7,165 bases of DNA from NCBI GenBank assembly GCA_937872275.1, contig CALMSE010000342.1, positions 1-7,165 of the forward strand, read 5' to 3'. Origin of the DNA: an uncultured Leucobacter sp. Its GTDB lineage: Bacteria; Actinomycetota; Actinomycetes; Actinomycetales; Microbacteriaceae. Numbering within the stretch: the stretch's first letter is position 1; every line of letters begins with the position of its first letter. This document shows, in pieces, positions 1-6,380 of this stretch. The notes beneath the pieces are model-generated. The model saw only the letters and a program-made list of their open reading frames with translations, did not search any database and was not told where the DNA came from. The position numbers were made by a program, and so were the translations under genes.

Positions 1-430
1 CGCTGTCGCCCGCGCCGCGCTGGCGCGGGCAGACGCGCTCGGCCGGGGTCGCGCCGCCTACGCGCTGCAGGCCGCGATCGCGGAATGCCATGCGATGGCG
101 GTCTCCGTCGACGAGACGGACTGGGATCGCATCGTCGTGCTGTACGAGGCGCTCGGCCGCATCGCACCCTCGCCCGTGGTCGAGCTGAACCGCGCCGCCG
201 CGGTCGCGATGGCGACGGGGCCCGCCTCCGCGCTGCGCATCGTCGACGGGCTGGCCGCCTCGGGGGCGCTGCGCGGCTACCACCTGCTGCCCGCCACCCG
301 GGGCGAACTGCTGCTCCGCCTCGGTCGGACGCAGGAGGCGCGCGGAGCCTTCGCCGAGGCGGCGGCCCTCGCCGCGAACGACCGCGAGCGGGCGCTGCTC
401 GAGGCGAAGGCCGCGGGAAGCCTAGAGTGA
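1..430 (+). CDS. ECF42-type RNA polymerase sigma factor, C-terminal part (5' end outside window)
   Basis: The open frame enters from the left edge (first whole codon at base 2) and stops with TGA at 428-430, giving about 142 residues. The segments YALQAAIAECHA, TDWDRIVVLYEAL, SPVVELNRAAAVA and YHLLPATRGELLLRLGR are the hallmark blocks of the long C-terminal extension of ECF42 sigma factors (DUF6596/TPR-like). The sigma2 and sigma4 DNA-binding regions must lie upstream and are not visible. Members of this group recruit RNA polymerase to a small regulon and are typically encoded beside DGPF/YCII-domain proteins; whether such a gene lies upstream cannot be seen. In this group the helical C-terminal extension is thought to take the place of an anti-sigma factor. 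The next gene begins 40 bp downstream on the same strand, so co-transcription is possible. The family assignment is firm; the regulon is unknown. Confidence 0.85.
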   Translation, partial: AVARAALARADALGRGRAAYALQAAIAECHAMAVSVDETDWDRIVVLYEALGRIAPSPVVELNRAAAVAMATGPASALRIVDGLAASGALRGYHLLPATRGELLLRLGRTQEARGAFAEAAALAANDRERALLEAKAAGSLE

Positions 431-460
431 GAGGGAAGGCCATCGGGCCTCGGAGCAGAC

Positions 461-465
461 AGGAG
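461..465 (+). promoter_or_regulatory. Shine-Dalgarno AGGAG fixing a GTG start
   Basis: AGGAG lies five bases before the GTG at 471. No ATG in the same frame near this point has a comparable site, so it decides the start of the cupin gene. Confidence 0.7.
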
Positions 466-470
466 ACACC

Positions 471-926
471 GTGACCGGCACGCATGAGCACCTCTTCATC
501 CGCGACATGAAGGTCGTCAACGACGACCTCGACAACGAGGGCCCCGCCATCGGCGAGATCCGCCCCGCGAACATCAGCGATCCCTTCGGCCTCATGCGCG
601 CGGCGGACGTGCCCGGGGCGCCGGTGCACATGGCCTACAGCTGGATCGGCTCCACGAGCGACCGCGTGCACTGGGTGAACGAGCATGTGCACGACTACGA
701 CGAGGTCCTGATGTGGATGGGCAGCGACCCGGCGAACCCGCACGACCTCGGCGGCGAGATCTCCATCGATCTCGAGGGCGAGAACTACCGCGTGACGACC
801 ACCGGCTCCCTCTACATCCCCGCCGGCATGCGGCACTGCCCGCTCGACTTCATCCGGGTGGATCGCCCGTTCCAGTTCATCGCGATGTCGATGGGCGGGT
901 CCTACGGCTCGGTGGGCAACTCCTGA
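471..926 (+). CDS. cupin-domain protein with intact metal-binding motif, function unknown
   Basis: This 151-residue, single-domain, soluble protein has no signal peptide. Cupin motif 1 is readable at residues 71-84 (EHVHDYDEVLMWMG): His72 and His74 form HxH, and Glu78 follows three residues later. Motif 2 is at about 112-122 (GSLYIPAGMRH), with His122 as the fourth ligand. The complete 3-His/1-Glu set predicts a mononuclear metal site (Fe, Mn, Ni or Zn). The two motifs are about 28 residues apart, longer than a minimal cupin, because of a loop rich in Asp, Asn and Gly (SDPANPHDLGG, residues 85-95). The start is GTG, chosen for its AGGAG site. The gene follows the sigma-factor gene by 40 bp and converges on the TetR gene after 42 bp. 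I do not recognise the subfamily. A dioxygenase, an isomerase or a sugar- or ligand-binding role are all possible. Confidence 0.8.
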   Translation: MTGTHEHLFIRDMKVVNDDLDNEGPAIGEIRPANISDPFGLMRAADVPGAPVHMAYSWIGSTSDRVHWVNEHVHDYDEVLMWMGSDPANPHDLGGEISIDLEGENYRVTTTGSLYIPAGMRHCPLDFIRVDRPFQFIAMSMGGSYGSVGNS

Positions 927-968
927 GACTTCCGGGCTCTCCTGGGGGCGAATCATCGCGAAACGGCG

Positions 969-1568
969 TCAGGCCCCCGTAACCCCCTCGACATCCGCCT
1001 GACGCACGGCGAGCTGGGCGAAGTCGAAGACCCGCTCCAACGCCTCGCGGAACTCCTCCACCGTGATGTTGCCGCTCACCCGCTGCAGCACGAGTCCGTC
1101 CATGCTGCCGAACAGCGCGCGCCGGGTGGCCGCGTCGATGCCGACGATCCCCGCGCTCTGCAGGGAGGCGTCGAGCGCGGACTCGTACTGCTCGTAGAGG
1201 CGGCGGATCGCCCCGCCGAGCTCGGGCTTGCGCCGCGCCTCGAGGATCATCTCGTACTGGAAGGCCTGCAGTTCGACTTCGTCGGCCAGCGATTCCAGCA
1301 GCTGGGTGAAGAACGAATGCGGCGAGGTGGCGAACTCGTCGAAGTGCGTCGTGCTGATGGATCTCTCGACGGTCCACTCCAGGGCGGCCTCGATCAGCGA
1401 CTCCCGGTTGCCGAAGTAGTGCGCGATCAGCGTGTTGTTCACCCCGGCGCGCGCCCCGACCGCGCGGAAGGTGAGGCCGCGCAGACCGGATTCCGCCACG
1501 ATCTGCACGGTCGCCCGGAGGATCGCCTCCCGACCGGAGCCGTGCGGGGGACGAGGAGTTGCAGCCAT
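969..1568 (-). CDS. TetR/AcrR-family transcriptional regulator
   Basis: This 199-residue protein begins at ATG 1568 and stops with TGA at 971-969. The N-terminal TetR DNA-binding domain is clear: a helix from about residue 12 (GREAILRATVQIVAESG), then the helix-turn-helix at about 32-52 (LTFRAVGARAGVNNTLIAHYF), then the usual NRESLIEAAL. The rest (about 70-199) is the variable all-helical ligand-binding and dimerisation domain, which does not reveal the ligand. It is the last gene of the minus-strand cluster, 60 bp after the permease and behind a strong hairpin. The start has no good Shine-Dalgarno, but a TAGACT -10 box sits six bases before the ATG, suggesting leaderless transcription. The likely target is the palindrome at 4760-4775 in the amine oxidase operon promoter. 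This is inferred from proximity and operator type. No copy of that palindrome lies before this gene, so autoregulation is not evident. Confidence 0.93.
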   Translation of the reverse strand: MAATPRPPHGSGREAILRATVQIVAESGLRGLTFRAVGARAGVNNTLIAHYFGNRESLIEAALEWTVERSISTTHFDEFATSPHSFFTQLLESLADEVELQAFQYEMILEARRKPELGGAIRRLYEQYESALDASLQSAGIVGIDAATRRALFGSMDGLVLQRVSGNITVEEFREALERVFDFAQLAVRQADVEGVTGA

Positions 1569-1574
1569 GCTTCC

Positions 1575-1580
1575 AGTCTA
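1575..1580 (-). promoter_or_regulatory. putative -10 box of a leaderless tetR promoter (TAGACT)
   Basis: On the minus strand, TAGACT (a TANNNT -10 element) is followed by exactly six bases (GGAAGC) and then the ATG at 1568. That spacing would place transcription start on the A of the start codon, the usual arrangement of leaderless genes in actinobacteria. The region 17 bp upstream (GTCGTC, in the hairpin) is a poor -35. GGAAGC is a weak ribosome site in its own right. Confidence 0.45.
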
Positions 1581-1617
1581 GGAGGGGCGCGGTCGGCGAC
1601 GACCGCCGCGCCCCTCC
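1581..1617 (-). terminator. strong GC-rich hairpin between the permease and tetR genes
   Basis: GGAGGGGCGC at 1581-1590 is the exact reverse complement of GCGCCCCTCC at 1608-1617. GGTCG (1591-1595) pairs with CGACC (1600-1604) around a GCGA loop, leaving a three-base bulge (1605-1607) on one side. The result is 15 base pairs, nearly all G-C. It begins 12 bp past the permease stop codon on the minus strand. No T-run follows, so it is not a textbook intrinsic terminator. Stem-only terminators or mRNA-stabilising 3' hairpins are common in high-GC actinobacteria. It ends directly at the -10 box of tetR, so it may separate the operon from tetR. Confidence 0.6.
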
Positions 1618-1628
1618 CGGACGACTCG

Positions 1629-3053
1629 CTACGACTCGACGACGTCGCTGAAGTCGACGCGCCGACGCCGCCCCGCGAGCACCGCGCCGATCACGGCCAG
1701 CGCGGGGATCAGCAGCAGCAGCAGCCAGGGGACCGCGCCGCCGCCGACGTACTCGTAGTTGATCAGCACGAGGATCAGCACCCCCAGCGTGCCGAGGCCG
1801 GCCACGACGGGGGCGACGACCGTGGTCCAGACTCCGGCCGGGCCGTTCTCACGGCGGCGGAAGAACGCGATGACCGCGATCGAGACGATGGTGAGCACCA
1901 CGATGAAGCCCGTGGTGCCGACGCCCAGCATCCAGGAGTACAGGGTGAACGGATCCACGCCCGCGAGGAGGAACACCGCCAGGAGGGCGATGATGACCAC
2001 CGCGACGCCGACGGCCGCGATCCGCGGCGCCTTGCGCGCGTTCACCCCGCTCAGGGCCCGATGGACGAGGCCGGCCCGTGACAGCGAGAACACGTAGCGG
2101 CTGAACACGTTCTGCACCGCGATCATCATCGCGACGAAGCTGACCACCACGAGGATGCTCAGCACGGTCGCGAACCAGTCGCCGACCGCGACGGCTGCGA
2201 GCTCGTAGATGAAGGCGTCCGGGTTCGCCGCCGCCGTCTCGGCGATGGCGTCGTTGCCGATCGCCGCCGAGATGGCCCAGGTGGAGATCGCGTAGAGCAG
2301 GGCGATCACCGTGATGACCAGGTAGAGCGCCCTCGGGATCGTGCGCTCGGGGTTCCGGGCCTCCTCGCTGAACACGGTGGGCGCCTCGAACATCGTGAAC
2401 ATCGCGAAGGTGAAGAGGAAGGCGATGCCGATGCCCGGGCCGATCGCGCCGTCGAGCATGACCGCCGGGCTCGCGAAGTCGCCGGGCGGGGTGTGCGCGA
2501 CGATGCCGATGACGAGCACGGCGATGCAGACCACCTCGAGGGCGAGCAGCACCCCGAGCACCGACATGCTCACCCCGACACCGCGGATCACGAGGAACGC
2601 GGCGACGGCGACGCCGACGACCGACCACAGCAGCGCGGGCACCTGGATGCCCCACCCCGCGAAGAGTCCCTCCGCGAAGAGGCCGAACAGCGACCACAGG
2701 CCGACCGAGAGCCCGATGTAGGTGGCGATCACGATTCCCGCGGCGATCCCCGCGGCGACGTTGCCGAGGCCGCGCGAGACGAGCACCACGAAACCGCCGG
2801 CGTTCCGGATGCGACGGCTCATCCGCAGATAGCCGATCGCGAAGACCGCGATCAGCAGGGCGCCCGCGAGCACGACGAGCGGTGCCCCCGGGCCGACGCC
2901 CGCGAAGATGAGCGGCGTCGCTCCGACGAGCGCCCCGATGGGCGCCGCAGCCGCGAAGACGAAGAAGGCCACCGAGAGGACTCCGAGCTTGTCCTTCGCG
3001 AGCCGGGGCCGGGCCTCCGTCGTCTCCCCCGCCGTGGTCGTCGTCTCGATCAT
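1629..3053 (-). CDS. APC-superfamily amino acid/amine permease
   Basis: This 474-residue polytopic inner-membrane transporter is of typical APC length, about 12 membrane segments. A polar N-terminus (1-24, Thr/Glu-rich) precedes the first segment (VAFFVFAAAAPIGALVGATPL, about 28-48). The family block AGGFVVLVSRGLG follows segment 2 (residues 85-97). FEAPTVFSEEARNPE (222-236), at the end of a membrane segment and leading into a cytoplasmic loop, is a strong APC signature. The C-terminus ends in a basic patch (GRRRRVDFSDVVES). The family carries amino acids and polyamines, usually by cation symport or exchange; the substrate is not readable. The start at ATG 3053 overlaps the oxidase stop as ATGA and has AGGGAG nine bases upstream. 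The open frame continues upstream antiphase through the oxidase gene, but that extension is not transporter sequence. With the oxidase next to it, it probably imports the oxidised amine. Confidence 0.93.
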   Translation of the reverse strand: MIETTTTAGETTEARPRLAKDKLGVLSVAFFVFAAAAPIGALVGATPLIFAGVGPGAPLVVLAGALLIAVFAIGYLRMSRRIRNAGGFVVLVSRGLGNVAAGIAAGIVIATYIGLSVGLWSLFGLFAEGLFAGWGIQVPALLWSVVGVAVAAFLVIRGVGVSMSVLGVLLALEVVCIAVLVIGIVAHTPPGDFASPAVMLDGAIGPGIGIAFLFTFAMFTMFEAPTVFSEEARNPERTIPRALYLVITVIALLYAISTWAISAAIGNDAIAETAAANPDAFIYELAAVAVGDWFATVLSILVVVSFVAMMIAVQNVFSRYVFSLSRAGLVHRALSGVNARKAPRIAAVGVAVVIIALLAVFLLAGVDPFTLYSWMLGVGTTGFIVVLTIVSIAVIAFFRRRENGPAGVWTTVVAPVVAGLGTLGVLILVLINYEYVGGGAVPWLLLLLIPALAVIGAVLAGRRRRVDFSDVVES

Positions 3054-4351
3054 GATCCTTCGCTCCCTGTCTCGATGCCGAGCCGTTCGGCCGCGTTGGC
3101 GGCCCGCATCCCGCTCTGGATCGCGCCGTCGAAGAAGCCGCCCCAGCCGTCCGCGTAGTCGGAGCCGGCGAACAGCAGTCGACCGTGGGCGCGCTGGAAC
3201 TCGGGCAGCGCCGTGGTGAGGTAGCCGGGACGGTGCATCGGCCAGGTCTCGCCCGAGAACTCGTCGGCGACCCAGTCGTGGGAGGCGATGTCGACGACCT
3301 CGGTCTCCGGTCTGAAGACGCGCAACATCTCCTGCACGCGGTCGTGGTCCTCCGCGGCGATCGCCCCGGCATCGGGGCCGAAGCCGATGATGACGGTGTC
3401 GCCGTCGACGTGGTACTCCGACTGGAAGAAGGTCAGCGGCCAGTCCCGGTCTCCGAAGGCGACGTAGTGAGGGTGGGTGCCTCGCACCCGGATCCACAGC
3501 TTCGCGCCGAGCCCGAGCTGCCCCCGCGCCGCCGCGTCCGTCAGCACCCGCGGCAGCGCCGGCTCGAACGCGATGCGGTCGAGGGCGTGCAGGGGGGCCG
3601 TCACGACGACCGCATCGGCCGTGAGCTCCGCGCCGTCCTCCAGCACGACGCGGGCCGGCCGCGTCTCGTCGCCCCGGTCGATCGAGGCGACGACGGAGCC
3701 GAAACGGATGTCGAGCCCTGCGGCCATGGCCTCGGCCAGTCGCCGGGTGCCGCCCTCGATCTTGTAGGTGGCGCAGGCCTCGAACATGATGCGCCAGTCG
3801 CCCTCGGTCATCGCGGCCCACCGCAGCGCCTGCGTGTACGCCCCGTCGCGCGCGGAGCCGTTGAAGTTGAGGGTCCAGAAGGCTTCGAGCAGTTGCTGCT
3901 GGGAGGCGTCGAGACCGAGGCCGTCGATGACCTCGCCGAGGGTCAGCGCGTCGAGTTCGGCGGGGATCCGTGCGTCGGTGGCGCGGAACGGCAGCGGGAA
4001 GCGATCCCTCGCCCCGGCGAGCAGCTTCCGATTCGGCTCGTCCATCGCCTCGAGCAGTTCTCCGGGCGCACCCGAGACGAGGCCGTCGGCGCCGAACCAG
4101 TACGCGGCCTCCGGCTCGGGGCTCGGCACCAGACCGATGCCGTAGCGCTCGAGCTCCGCCCACACGTAGGGCTGGCTCCAGTGCACCCAGGTGCCGCCGA
4201 TCTCGAGGTCGAGGCCGAGGCGGTGGTCGAGCCAGGTGCGGCCGCCGACGCGGTCGCGCGCCTCGAGCACGACGACCTCGTGACCGCGGACGCGCAGCTC
4301 CCGAGCGGCAGAGAGGCCGGCGAAGCCGGCGCCGACGACGAGCGCTCTCAT
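3050..4351 (-). CDS. flavin-dependent amine oxidase (FAD, monoamine/6-hydroxynicotine oxidase type)
   Basis: This 433-residue soluble flavoenzyme would oxidise an amine to an imine (then aldehyde or ketone) with O2, releasing H2O2. The FAD-binding Rossmann motif is at residues 7-12 (GAGFAG), with ribose-binding Glu30 in VVVLEAR. GGRTW (36-40) and IGGTWVHW (51-58) complete the dinucleotide region. The second flavin-contact motif is at 394-411 (FAGSDYADGWGGFFDGAI), with an aromatic Trp403 where the family places its cage. Lys284 in LGAKLWIRVRG matches the conserved active-site lysine. From memory, the blocks FEPALPRVL, KLWIRVRG, HDWVAD and FAGSD resemble 6-hydroxy-L-nicotine oxidase more than putrescine oxidase, but the substrate is not proven. 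The start overlaps the preceding cupin stop (ATGA), and the stop overlaps the permease start. It has no strong ribosome site of its own, so translational coupling is likely. No signal peptide is seen, so it is cytoplasmic. Confidence 0.92.
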   Translation of the reverse strand: MRALVVGAGFAGLSAARELRVRGHEVVVLEARDRVGGRTWLDHRLGLDLEIGGTWVHWSQPYVWAELERYGIGLVPSPEPEAAYWFGADGLVSGAPGELLEAMDEPNRKLLAGARDRFPLPFRATDARIPAELDALTLGEVIDGLGLDASQQQLLEAFWTLNFNGSARDGAYTQALRWAAMTEGDWRIMFEACATYKIEGGTRRLAEAMAAGLDIRFGSVVASIDRGDETRPARVVLEDGAELTADAVVVTAPLHALDRIAFEPALPRVLTDAAARGQLGLGAKLWIRVRGTHPHYVAFGDRDWPLTFFQSEYHVDGDTVIIGFGPDAGAIAAEDHDRVQEMLRVFRPETEVVDIASHDWVADEFSGETWPMHRPGYLTTALPEFQRAHGRLLFAGSDYADGWGGFFDGAIQSGMRAANAAERLGIETGSEGS

Positions 4352-4701
4352 GCGCCGGCCCCGCTGTAGACGAAGAACTTCGAGGCGTCCTCGAGCACCG
4401 TCCAGCGCATCTCGGTGCCCGCGTTGTATGAGATCGAATCGCCCGCGGCGAGCTCCACGGTCTCGCCGCCGATGAACTCGATGCGCAGCCTCCCCGTCAG
4501 CAGGTGGAAGGTCTCGTCGAACGCGGCGGTCAGCGGGAAGGGCTCGGGCGCCTCCTCAGTGGTGACGAACCAGTAGCCGGCCGAGAGCCCGGGCCGTTCG
4601 GCCGAGCCGAACTCGCGCAGCCACTGCAGGGTGCCGAGCTCGAAGGGACCGGCCGCTGCGGCGTCCCGCGTCGCGACGAAATGGGTGGCGTGATCTGACA
4701 T
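4348..4701 (-). CDS. small DUF861/EutQ-like cupin, first gene of amine oxidase operon
   Basis: This 117-residue single-domain cupin follows the DUF861 (Cupin_3) pattern: GYWFVTTEEAPEPF (42-55), FDETFHLLTGRLRI (61-74), then GGETVELAAGDSISYNAG (78-95) and MRWTVLEDASKFFVY (98-112). The HxH of motif 1 is absent, and the usual proline of the second motif is Asn93 (YNAG). The metal site therefore seems lost, and a binding or chaperone-like role is as likely as catalysis. The ATG at 4701 has AAAGGAG eight bases upstream. The frame extends to 4887, but that would run through the promoter and has no ribosome site. Its TGA overlaps the oxidase ATG. Cupins of this type accompany amine and ureide catabolism genes; its exact role here is unknown. 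Confidence 0.85.
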   Translation of the reverse strand: MSDHATHFVATRDAAAAGPFELGTLQWLREFGSAERPGLSAGYWFVTTEEAPEPFPLTAAFDETFHLLTGRLRIEFIGGETVELAAGDSISYNAGTEMRWTVLEDASKFFVYSGAGA

Positions 4702-4709
4702 GCTCTTCT

Positions 4710-4716
4710 CTCCTTT
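4710..4716 (-). promoter_or_regulatory. Shine-Dalgarno AAAGGAG of the operon's first gene
   Basis: AAAGGAG on the minus strand ends eight bases before the ATG at 4701. It is the strongest ribosome site in the cluster and fixes the start of the small cupin, excluding the longer frame that begins at 4887. Confidence 0.8.
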
Positions 4717-4759
4717 GAGTTCTCTCGTCCACCGCGAAGTCCACTGCGAACGAGCTTGA

Positions 4760-4775
4760 CTAAGCAAGTGCTTAG
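4760..4775. promoter_or_regulatory. TetR-type operator, perfect 16-bp palindrome
   Basis: CTAAGCA-AG-TGCTTAG is a perfect 7+2+7 inverted repeat in an otherwise GC-rich region. It lies just downstream of the predicted -10 box and across the expected transcription start of the minus-strand operon, so a bound repressor would block initiation. The size and symmetry suit TetR dimers. The TetR gene at 1568-969 is the nearest candidate; an unlinked regulator cannot be excluded. Confidence 0.75.
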
Positions 4776-4777
4776 CA

Positions 4778-4806
4778 ACGCTAGATCGCGATCGCTCGGA
4801 TGTCAA
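4778..4806 (-). promoter_or_regulatory. housekeeping-type promoter of the cupin-oxidase-permease operon
   Basis: On the minus strand, TTGACA (4806-4801) is a perfect -35. Exactly 17 bases later comes TAGCGT (4783-4778), which matches the conserved T, A and final T of a -10 box. Start of transcription would fall near 4771, giving a 5' leader of about 70 bases that ends at the small cupin. Operator palindromes cover both the start site and the -35. Confidence 0.7.
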
Positions 4807-4818
4807 GCATTTGCTGAG
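4803..4818. promoter_or_regulatory. imperfect second operator over the -35 box
   Basis: TCAAGCA-TT-TGCTGAG matches the perfect palindrome at 4760-4775 at 11 of 16 positions, keeping the AAGCA and TGCT core halves. It overlaps three or four bases of the -35 box. Its centre is about 43 bp from that of the first site, close to four helical turns, so both dimers would sit on the same face of the DNA. It could be a weaker co-operative site or chance. Confidence 0.4.
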
Positions 4819-4973
4819 TATGGGTTCCAGGCGCGAACCCCGGTGCCGGATCCCGGGCGTCTGCGCCGCGGGTTTCGCCGTCCCCAAGCCGCTTCGAACT
4901 GGGATTCCGCTGATTTCCCGCGGGATCTGGGGATACCCCGTTTCGGCCCCTCGCAGTGCCGCAGCATAGGGTC
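4819..4973. other. upstream region of the DUF4192 gene with three short palindromes
   Basis: No gene or convincing plus-strand promoter is visible here. Three short inverted repeats are: GGGTTC (4822-4827) with GAACCC (4835-4840); TCCCGCGGGA (4916-4925), a gapless palindrome; and GGGG-ATA-CCCC (4929-4939). The last two are adjacent and lie 35-58 bp before the DUF4192 start, where an operator would be expected, but short G/C palindromes are also common by chance at this GC content. TAGGGT (4967-4972) looks like a -10 box but sits too close to the ATG at 4974 to serve it. Confidence 0.35.
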
Positions 4974-6380
4974 ATGGACACCCCAGCAGCACTCACCGCC
5001 CCCGCATCGAAGCCGCTCCGCGCACCGGTCGCACCCGCACCCGTAGGTCCCCCGTCGCACCGCCGGGCCGACTCCCCGACCGGTCGCCCGCCGGCGCCGA
5101 CGAGGATCGACGACGGCCGAGAGCCCGTGGTCATCCGCTGCGCGACCACGGCCGACTTCCTCGCCGCACTCCCCTTCATCACCGGCTTCACCGCCGAGAA
5201 CAGCCTCTTCCTCGTCTTCTTCCGGGGTCGCCGCGCGGGCACCGTCGCGCGGATCGATCTTCCGCAGGCGCAGACCCGGGAGACCGCTGGGCCGTTGCTC
5301 GACGCGATCTTCCGCATCCTGCGCGAGACCGGAGGGGGCGCCGCGGGGCCGGCGATCGTCATCACCAGCGGGCAGGGCTTCGCCGAGAGCCGCGGTACGC
5401 CGTGGTCGTGGCTCGCCAAGCGGTTGCTGCGCCGTTTCCGGAGCCAGGGCTGGCCGCTGCGCGAACTCGCGGTCGTCGCCCCCGACGGCTGGGCGGGCAT
5501 GCTGGGCGATCGAGCCGGCGAACGACGGGATCTCTCCGAGATCACCTCGAATCCGGTCGCCGCCGAGGCCGCCGCTGTCGCGCCCGCACCCGAGTCCCTC
5601 GACGAGTTCGGCCGACTGCCGGATCCCGACCCGGGGCGCGCAGCCGAGGTCGCCTCGCAGCTCGCCGCGCTCGATCGCCGCAAGCACGAGCGACGCATTC
5701 GCATGGCCACCACCATCGGCCGCGGCACCGCCCACGGCGACACCGCGGCCGTCGACCGTGACGCCGCATCGCAGACCCCGCTCCGGCTGCACGGCGCCGC
5801 CCGAGTGGCCGAGGCGTGCTTCGCCAAGGGCGACGCGCCTCCCGAACCCCGTCTCTGCGCGCGGCTCGCCCACGCTGCGGAGGATCCGGGCCTCTGGCTG
5901 GTGCTCGCGCTCACCGCGCTGACCCGCGCCGGCTTCGTCATCGCCCTCGCCGAGGATCGCGTGCTGGGGCGGCTCGTCGGCCTGCCGGTCGAGGCGGAAG
6001 AGGCCGATGGGCTCGACGAGGCCGGCAGCGGCATCGACGCCGAGGACGCTGTGGATCTGAGCATCGAGGGCGTGCTGTTCGCGGCATCGCACGATGCTCC
6101 CGACCCCGCGAGGCTGCGCGCGGTGACCGCGGTGCTGAGCGATGCCGCCGCCCACGCGCCCGCGCCGAGACGCCCGGGGATTCTCGCGCTGCTGGCGTGG
6201 GCCTGGTGGATGAGGGGCATGCCGACGGTCTCGCAACGCCTCGTGGAGCAGGCCCTCACGGTCGATCGCGAGCATGCGCTGGCGCGGATGGTCGGGCGCC
6301 TGAGCCGGGTCACTCCGCCCTGGCAGGTGCGGGGGCTCCGCGACGCGATGCGCGACGCGCACGACGGGAAGGATGCCTGA
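4974..6380 (+). CDS. DUF4192-domain protein, function unknown
   Basis: This protein has 468 residues from ATG 4974. The N-terminal 50 residues are Pro/Ala-rich and probably disordered. The DUF4192 domain then begins with VVIRCATTADFLAALPFITGFTA (52-74), followed by SLFLVFFRGRR (77-87) and RIDLP (93-97), the usual opening of this family. The C-terminal end (about 400-450: ILALLAWAWW, then helices with VEQALTVDREHALARM) matches the helical tail of DUF4192 proteins. No catalytic motif, membrane segment or signal peptide is seen. The start is uncertain: 4974 lacks a good ribosome site (only TAGGG adjacent), GTG 4956 has none, and GTG 5127 (Val52) would start right at the domain. It is divergent from the amine oxidase operon and shares the intergenic region with it, but nothing suggests a functional link. 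Confidence 0.85.
   Translation: MDTPAALTAPASKPLRAPVAPAPVGPPSHRRADSPTGRPPAPTRIDDGREPVVIRCATTADFLAALPFITGFTAENSLFLVFFRGRRAGTVARIDLPQAQTRETAGPLLDAIFRILRETGGGAAGPAIVITSGQGFAESRGTPWSWLAKRLLRRFRSQGWPLRELAVVAPDGWAGMLGDRAGERRDLSEITSNPVAAEAAAVAPAPESLDEFGRLPDPDPGRAAEVASQLAALDRRKHERRIRMATTIGRGTAHGDTAAVDRDAASQTPLRLHGAARVAEACFAKGDAPPEPRLCARLAHAAEDPGLWLVLALTALTRAGFVIALAEDRVLGRLVGLPVEAEEADGLDEAGSGIDAEDAVDLSIEGVLFAASHDAPDPARLRAVTAVLSDAAAHAPAPRRPGILALLAWAWWMRGMPTVSQRLVEQALTVDREHALARMVGRLSRVTPPWQVRGLRDAMRDAHDGKDA

Noticed and set aside
85..474. Alternative plus-strand frame across the sigma-factor gene
   Set aside because: It is an Arg/Pro-rich shadow; the ECF42 blocks are all in the other frame, which stops at 430.
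944..978. GGGGGC...GCCCCC inverted repeat between the convergent cupin and TetR genes as a bidirectional terminator
   Set aside because: The six-pair stem has a 23-base loop, no T-run, and one arm inside the TetR coding sequence, so it is too weak.
3054..4163. Permease reading frame open for a further 370 codons upstream on the minus strand, making an apparent 844-residue protein
   Set aside because: The upstream part is Arg/Ala-rich frame noise over the amine oxidase gene. The permease homology starts at the ATGA overlap with a good ribosome site.
4822..4840. GGGTTC...GAACCC repeat as a tRNA T-arm or attachment site
   Set aside because: No matching acceptor, D or anticodon stems lie around it, and there is no integrase in the window.
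4702..4887. N-terminal extension of the small cupin to an ATG at 4887
   Set aside because: It would translate through the promoter and operator, with no ribosome site. The AAAGGAG before 4701 decides the start.
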